Assembly: GCA_026387665.1 (NCBI GenBank)
Contig: JAPLLG010000010.1
Span: 1 to 37,282, forward strand
DNA length: 37,282 bases
Direction: 5' to 3'
DNA from: Nitrospirota bacterium
GTDB lineage: Bacteria; Nitrospirota; Nitrospiria; Nitrospirales; Nitrospiraceae
The notes beneath the pieces are model-generated. The model ran no database searches. It was not told the DNA's origin and saw only the letters and a list, made by a program, of their open reading frames with translations. The translations under genes were made by a program, and so were the position numbers. Shown piece by piece: positions 33,338 through 37,282 of the stretch (positions within the stretch are counted from its first letter, which is position 1; each line of letters begins with the position of its first letter).

Positions 33338-34423
33338 ATGCGGATTCTCTACCTGACCGACTCAGCGCCAGATTACCTCGCTGATTTGCTGTATGTGGGG
33401 CTCTGTCGGACTCTCGGGTCTGGCCAGGTCGTCGACTATCCCTATAAGGCCCTGTACCACGATCCCCTCCACCGTGTTCATTATGCTCCCCAGATTCCCG
33501 GGCGCCGATATCAAGAAGAGGAGGTTGCGGCCTTACTGCGTGAGAAGCAGTTCGATCTTGCCATCCTCTCGTCACCAAGGCGCGGAGCGACCACAGCATG
33601 GGAATCGCTTTCGCATTGCGTGGCCATGCCTCCGCTGGTCCTTCTTGATGGTGAGGATGATGCGACGATCCGGCAAGAGCTGTTTCATCGGTATCAATGT
33701 GCCCTCTACTTTAAACGGGAATATCGTCTCAACCGTGACGGAGGGCTCTGTGGCCTGGTTCGGCGGTTTAGCAGGAGTAGGGAGGATGTTGCGCTGGCTC
33801 AACGGACCTATCCTCTCCCTCTTGCTGTGGCGCTGGAGACGCTCCCAACGATTCCGATTGTTCCGCGGGATGTGGATGTGTCTTATGTTGCGAGGATTTC
33901 TCATCCTAAGCGTCGGCGGGCGGTTGAAATGCTGCGCCAGGCTCATGGGGTCGGATTTCAGGGTGGGGTCTACGCGGAAGCAGAAGATCGTCAGTCAAAG
34001 TTCTTGAGCGGTTTCTCTCGTGTTGTGATGAAGCTTACAGGAGATCCGGTTGTCACTGTGGCTCAACGGGGGACAAAACTATCGCAGGCCGAGTACTATG
34101 CATTGCTCAGCCGATCCAAGATGGCCTTGTCGATTCGAGGCGGGGGGTTCGATACGCTTCGGTATTGGGAGGTCGTGGCGTCCGGCGCGCTCCTTCTTTC
34201 TGAGCAGCCAGATATCGAGGTCCCGAACAATTTCGTGCATGGCAAGCAGGCCCTCTTTTTTCGGCCTGACTTAAGTGACTTAGTGGATCTTGTGCGGACT
34301 TACGCAAGCGATGCGCGGGCCTGTGCTGCCATGGCGTCAGAGGGGCATAAGCATTTGCTGCAGTACCATACCTGTGAACGACGGGCCGAACAGTTGCTGG
34401 CTGTGTGCGGGAAGACGTTGTGA
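33338..34423 (+). CDS. CgeB-like glycosyltransferase family protein
   Basis: A 361-residue protein with a GT-B-like pattern. The N-terminal half starts MRILYLTDSAPDYLADLLY and includes LLDGEDDATIRQELF; the C-terminal half has ALSIRGGGFDTLRYWEVVASGALLLSEQP and NNFVHGKQALFF, the conserved end domain of spore-maturation CgeB-type glycosyltransferases (Glyco_trans_1_2-like). Donor and acceptor are unknown. AAGGA lies 8 bp before the ATG. It follows repeat copy B and may begin a separate transcription unit. Confidence 0.78.
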   Translation: MRILYLTDSAPDYLADLLYVGLCRTLGSGQVVDYPYKALYHDPLHRVHYAPQIPGRRYQEEEVAALLREKQFDLAILSSPRRGATTAWESLSHCVAMPPLVLLDGEDDATIRQELFHRYQCALYFKREYRLNRDGGLCGLVRRFSRSREDVALAQRTYPLPLAVALETLPTIPIVPRDVDVSYVARISHPKRRRAVEMLRQAHGVGFQGGVYAEAEDRQSKFLSGFSRVVMKLTGDPVVTVAQRGTKLSQAEYYALLSRSKMALSIRGGGFDTLRYWEVVASGALLLSEQPDIEVPNNFVHGKQALFFRPDLSDLVDLVRTYASDARACAAMASEGHKHLLQYHTCERRAEQLLAVCGKTL

Positions 34424-34460
34424 TGGGACTTGGTTTTGAACGTGAGGGAGGGGGGGCAGC

Positions 34461-35276
34461 ATGAAGTTGCATGTCTTTGTCTGTGCCAGTCCATTGTACC
34501 CTCAGGATAAACAACGGGACGAGGCGCTGCACGTCGAGTATCTTGAGCAGCAAATCGGCCATTATCCAGAAGAGTGGGTCCGGTTGAGCGTGCTGCAGAA
34601 TGGCTGTGTGTTCCCCCATCGGCAGACAGGCCTTCTCCGCAACCCGTTTCCGAAGAACGTGTCCTACAATTGGCTGCTGTGCGATGCGAATTGTGAGGAA
34701 GATTATTGGCTGTTTTTGCCGGAAGACTGCCTGGTCTCTCAGCAAGGATGGGAGGCGATTCGCCAGCATATGGAAAAGGGGAAGGACTGTTTCGCCCTCT
34801 CCAAGGACCCGAAAGCCATCGTGTGCCGGCGGGGCATTTTTCAGGATATTTCCTCAGATATCCAGATACTGTGCGATATGAATGCGTTGGGGAAAGAGAT
34901 CGGTTGTGTGCTCTTGCGAGGAGAATTGGAGCGTAAGGGGTTTCATTGCATCTCGAAAAACTGGCAGAGGGTTTCAGAGGAGCCGAAGCGGTGGGGGAAT
35001 GAGCTCTATCAGGAAACGAATGCGAAGGATCACCCGGTCGATGTCAATAAGACGAGGGCGCTCCCGATCTTTCAGGACTATGGCATCGATGGGTGGAAGG
35101 CCTCGCGCGAAGTACTCGAGGCTACGTTCCTGAAAATTATCGAGAAGAATCTTGACCGGCAGCGGCAGGCGGCGGAGCAGATGAAAGGGGTCGTGTCTCA
35201 CTATGGCCCCTTGATCACGGAGGCGCCCTATAAGGGGCTGGCTCGAGAAATATGGGAGCGCATTGCCGGCTCTTAA
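34461..35276 (+). CDS. Unrecognised protein in glycosyltransferase cluster
   Basis: A 271-residue protein that I do not recognise. It starts MKLHVFVCASPLYPQDK, has no signal peptide or membrane segment, and contains DYWLFLPEDCLVSQQGWEAI at about residues 83-102, which resembles the acidic metal motif and the following helix of GT-A glycosyltransferases. It has ten cysteines. The C-terminal third is mostly charged helix. A strong ribosome binding site, GGGAGGGGGGG, precedes the ATG. Position between a CgeB-like glycosyltransferase and a methyltransferase suggests a role in glycan assembly. A diverged GT-A enzyme is my best guess, at low confidence. Confidence 0.75.
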   Translation: MKLHVFVCASPLYPQDKQRDEALHVEYLEQQIGHYPEEWVRLSVLQNGCVFPHRQTGLLRNPFPKNVSYNWLLCDANCEEDYWLFLPEDCLVSQQGWEAIRQHMEKGKDCFALSKDPKAIVCRRGIFQDISSDIQILCDMNALGKEIGCVLLRGELERKGFHCISKNWQRVSEEPKRWGNELYQETNAKDHPVDVNKTRALPIFQDYGIDGWKASREVLEATFLKIIEKNLDRQRQAAEQMKGVVSHYGPLITEAPYKGLAREIWERIAGS

Positions 35277-35302
35277 GCGTCAGACCACGAGGAGACTTGC
35301 TG

Positions 35303-36061
35303 ATGGGGCTGCTTTCTAAGTATCGATTTTTCTGGAAAACCGAGGCTCCTGCGAAACTGTACTGGCGGTATCCTCTGTTTTCCTTTAGGAGAAGGCTGTC
35401 CAAGAGAGTTGATCTTGAGATGAATTCAAAAATGTCGATGGAGTTGGATGGTCTTGGGCAATTCTCTTCGAGGTTTTTTGACGGGAACGCCGCTCAATGG
35501 ATCCAGGTCTTTGAACGCGAGCGGTTCTGCGGGAGAAAGCTGAACATCTTGGAGATCGGGTCATGGGAAGGAAGGTCAACGGTTTTCTTGATGCATTACT
35601 TTCCTAGTGCCGAAATCACTTGCGTCGATACGTGGAAGGGGAGCGACGAGCATGTTGGGGACGAGAGGCTAAAGAGTGTTGAGGAAAGGTTCGATTCGAA
35701 TGTTGCGCGGTTCGGGGGAAGGGTGCGGAAGTTTAAAGGGACATCGCTTCAGTTTTTTTCCGGCACGGACCTGACAGAAAAGTACGATCTTGTCTATGTG
35801 GATGGATCGCACCATGCGGATGACGTCATGTGCGATATCCTGAACGCATTTCGGTGCCTGAAATCGAACGGCCTCATGATTTGCGATGATTACTTGTGGG
35901 ATTGGTACCCTAACGTCCGGCACAATCCTGCCATGGCCATCAATTATCTCCTCAGGCAGAAGAAGGGTGAGTGCGAAATTCTCAATGTGACCGGTACGCA
36001 AATTACCGTCAAGAAGCTTGGCGTGGATAGGCACTCCATGGGGGCCGGGAGCATTGTATGA
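35303..36061 (+). CDS. Class I SAM-dependent methyltransferase
   Basis: A 252-residue methyltransferase of the Methyltransf_24-like type. The SAM-binding loop is ILEIGSWEGRSTVFL, motif II is ITCVDTWKGSDEH, and DLVYVDGSHHADDVMCDI and LMICDDYLWDWYPN follow. Such enzymes in glycan clusters methylate sugars or act on small precursors; the acceptor here is unknown. ATG 35303 has GAGGAG at a suitable distance; a longer start at 35252 lies in the previous gene. The stop overlaps the next ATG in ATGA. Confidence 0.88.
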   Translation: MGLLSKYRFFWKTEAPAKLYWRYPLFSFRRRLSKRVDLEMNSKMSMELDGLGQFSSRFFDGNAAQWIQVFERERFCGRKLNILEIGSWEGRSTVFLMHYFPSAEITCVDTWKGSDEHVGDERLKSVEERFDSNVARFGGRVRKFKGTSLQFFSGTDLTEKYDLVYVDGSHHADDVMCDILNAFRCLKSNGLMICDDYLWDWYPNVRHNPAMAINYLLRQKKGECEILNVTGTQITVKKLGVDRHSMGAGSIV

Positions 36062-36873
36062 GTCACACCAGGTCCGCAAAGTCAGTGAGTCTTGTGATTC
36101 CCGTCTATAACCAGCTGGACTATACGAAGCAGTGTCTCGAATCCATTGCCCGTTGCACCGATCAGCCCTATGAACTCATCATCGTGGATAATGCCTCGAG
36201 CGACGGGACGCAGGAGTTTTTGCGCGACGTGAAGGCGACTGTCATCACGAATCCACGTAACCTCGGCTGCGCCAAGGCCTGGAACCAGGGAGTGCGAGCC
36301 AGCCATGGGGATGTCATCGGCATTTTGAATAACGACATTATCGTGACGAAGGGCTGGATCGAAGGGTTGGTGAAGTTCATGGAGCAGGAGGGACACGGGA
36401 TTGTGAGCCCCGCTGCGCGCGAGGGATATTTAAATTACGATTTAGACGCCTATGCCGTTGAGTTTACGCAATCATGCAAGGATGCCACGAGGGCAGAGTT
36501 GTATGGAGCCTGTCTGGTGATCAATCGCGACGTGTTTGATCGTATTGGTTTGTTCGACGAAGCGTTTGCCTATGGGGGTTGCGAAGACATCGATTTTTTT
36601 TGGCGCGCAAAGGCAGCCGGGTTTTCCGCTGGCCTGACAGGATCGGTCCTCATTCACCATTTCAGCATGGTGACGCAGGATGCCATCAAGCGATCAGAAA
36701 CCAAGGTCTATCCCGCCGAGAATCTCGCCCATTTCAAAAAGAAGTGGAACCGAACCGTGCGAGGCAATTGGGCTGCCAGGCGCTGGGCCGACCTCAAGCA
36801 CAAATGGGTCAGACGGTATGAGCGATTGCGCTACGGGCATACGCTGATCGAGAAGTGTTACGGACAGGGATGA
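36058..36873 (+). CDS. GT2 glycosyltransferase (rhamnosyltransferase-like)
   Basis: A 271-residue GT-A enzyme: SLVIPVYNQLDYTKQCLESI, LIIVDNASSDGTQEFL, NPRNLGCAKAWNQGV, GILNNDIIVTKGWIEGL (metal site) and YGGCEDIDFFWRAKAAGF, which holds the ED-type catalytic region. This pattern is common in O-antigen and core rhamnosyl- or glucosyltransferases. No membrane segment is evident. It is the last gene of the rightward cluster, and no convincing terminator follows. Confidence 0.9.
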   Translation: MSHTRSAKSVSLVIPVYNQLDYTKQCLESIARCTDQPYELIIVDNASSDGTQEFLRDVKATVITNPRNLGCAKAWNQGVRASHGDVIGILNNDIIVTKGWIEGLVKFMEQEGHGIVSPAAREGYLNYDLDAYAVEFTQSCKDATRAELYGACLVINRDVFDRIGLFDEAFAYGGCEDIDFFWRAKAAGFSAGLTGSVLIHHFSMVTQDAIKRSETKVYPAENLAHFKKKWNRTVRGNWAARRWADLKHKWVRRYERLRYGHTLIEKCYGQG

Positions 36874-37052
36874 ATGTTAGGCGGTTGTAGACGGATGGGA
36901 TGCCTCCGAGCCGCCGATCGGGTGTCTTTGCTCCATGCACCCCTTTCAATGGGCTCCTCTTTTTTCTCCTCGTGCCAATCTATTGAAGTAGTCGCTCGAA
37001 GCCCCCTCATTCAACCCAGGGTCCCTTAGTTAGCGGTAGGCAATAATTGCGC

Positions 37053-37081
37053 TTGACTCACTAGGGCTAGTGTGTTCATAT
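37053..37081 (+). promoter_or_regulatory. Possible promoter of the winged-helix gene
   Basis: TTGACT (37053-37058) is a good -35 match; 17 bp on, TCATAT (37076-37081) is a weak -10 (three of six). Two palindromes overlap the spacer and the -10, as expected for a repressible promoter. The 36874-37052 stretch upstream holds nothing else that I recognise. Confidence 0.4.
37059..37072. promoter_or_regulatory. Palindrome 1, candidate operator
   Basis: CACTAGGGCTAGTG has perfect 6-bp arms around GG and lies between the -35 and -10 of the possible promoter. Confidence 0.45.
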
Positions 37082-37088
37082 CGTGAAC
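37074..37088. promoter_or_regulatory. Palindrome 2, candidate operator
   Basis: GTTCATATCGTGAAC has perfect 5-bp arms and covers the weak -10 box. It lies 25 bp before the ATG of the winged-helix gene and one base from palindrome 1. Confidence 0.45.
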
Positions 37089-37113
37089 GTAACGCTCTGT
37101 TGGGGCTATACCA

Positions 37114-37282
37114 ATGAACGTGCAGGGTCAACGGGATCTACTTTTGCTCTCCGCAGTTGAGCGCGATGCGGGTGTCACGCAGCGATCCCTCTCGACAAAG
37201 CTTGGTGTGGCGCTTGGCCTGACCAATTTGTATCTCAAACGCCTGGCCCGGAAGGGCTATATCAAAATCTCCACGATCCCAC
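37114..37282 (+). CDS. Winged helix-turn-helix transcriptional regulator, 5' part only
   Basis: Fifty-six codons are visible before the window ends. They read MNVQGQRDLLLLSAVERDAG, then a helix-turn-helix (VTQRSLSTKLGVALGLTNLY and LKRLARKGYI) and the beginning of a wing (KISTIP). This is a MarR-like small regulator of the kind often found first in exopolysaccharide or capsule clusters, including ones annotated as EPS-associated regulators. The rest of the protein is outside the window. It may bind the two palindromes just upstream of it, which is an inference. Confidence 0.8.
   Translation, partial: MNVQGQRDLLLLSAVERDAGVTQRSLSTKLGVALGLTNLYLKRLARKGYIKISTIP

Noticed and set aside
36920-36965. 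Possible terminator (GGGTG/CACCC arms, later T-run)
   Set aside because: The T-run starts about 17 nt after the stem, and the stem has only five pairs with a 13-nt loop.
1-37282. Insertion sequences, prophage, CRISPR or tRNA genes
   Set aside because: I found no transposase or integrase gene, no regularly spaced identical repeats, and no cloverleaf-type sequence.

Overview
The window looks like chromosomal DNA of a GC-rich, Gram-negative (outer-membrane-bearing) bacterium. The gene order bamA, two skp/ompH genes, fabZ, lpxA, lpxI, a Gfo/Idh/MocA oxidoreductase, lpxB, msbA, DUF374 acyltransferase, waaA, lpxK, waaF resembles what I know of Nitrospirota (Nitrospira-like). That assignment is an inference from gene content and layout; no rRNA or other decisive marker is present. 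I see no tRNA, rRNA, CRISPR array, transposase or phage gene.

Region 1 (1-2010, + strand): the 3' end of an RHS/YD-repeat protein with its hypervariable C-terminal tail, followed by a small AT-richer lipoprotein gene of unknown function. Region 2 (2226-2430): a 205-bp fold-back repeat at the convergent junction. Region 3 (2432-8876, - strand): a housekeeping run galU, lon, thiL, a DUF2062 membrane protein gene and an HD-domain phosphohydrolase gene, tightly packed. GalU appears to be transcribed from a near-consensus promoter so close to its ATG that the mRNA would be leaderless. Region 4 (8877-9145): divergent promoters for galU and bamA, plus a long bamA leader.

Region 5 (9146-22423, + strand): outer-membrane biogenesis. 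BamA inserts beta-barrels and two Skp/OmpH-like proteins (one a predicted lipoprotein) are periplasmic chaperones. FabZ, LpxA, LpxI, LpxB and LpxK make the lipid A precursor, WaaA adds Kdo, MsbA flips the product, and a DUF374 acyltransferase probably adds an acyl chain. The DUF374 gene carries a frame break at a nine-A run followed by a hairpin; a -1 shift there restores the family C-terminus. lpxD is missing from its usual place between skp and fabZ.

Region 6 (22416-36873, + strand): LPS core and glycan assembly. It starts with a WaaF-GmhB fusion and WaaC and continues with eight recognisable glycosyltransferase genes of the GT9, GT2 and GT4 types, a CgeB-like glycosyltransferase, a protein I do not recognise, a SAM methyltransferase and a last GT2. 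Most genes overlap by 1-17 bp, which suggests translational coupling. Region 7 (36874-37282): a promoter-like segment with two palindromes and the start of a winged-helix regulator gene that runs off the window, probably the first gene of another polysaccharide cluster.

The most unusual features are the candidate frameshift site in the acyltransferase gene, the leaderless galU arrangement, a family of 118-123 bp inverted-repeat elements at the 3' ends of genes, and degenerate 7-9 nt phased repeats, one of which sits in frame in the linker of the WaaF-GmhB fusion.
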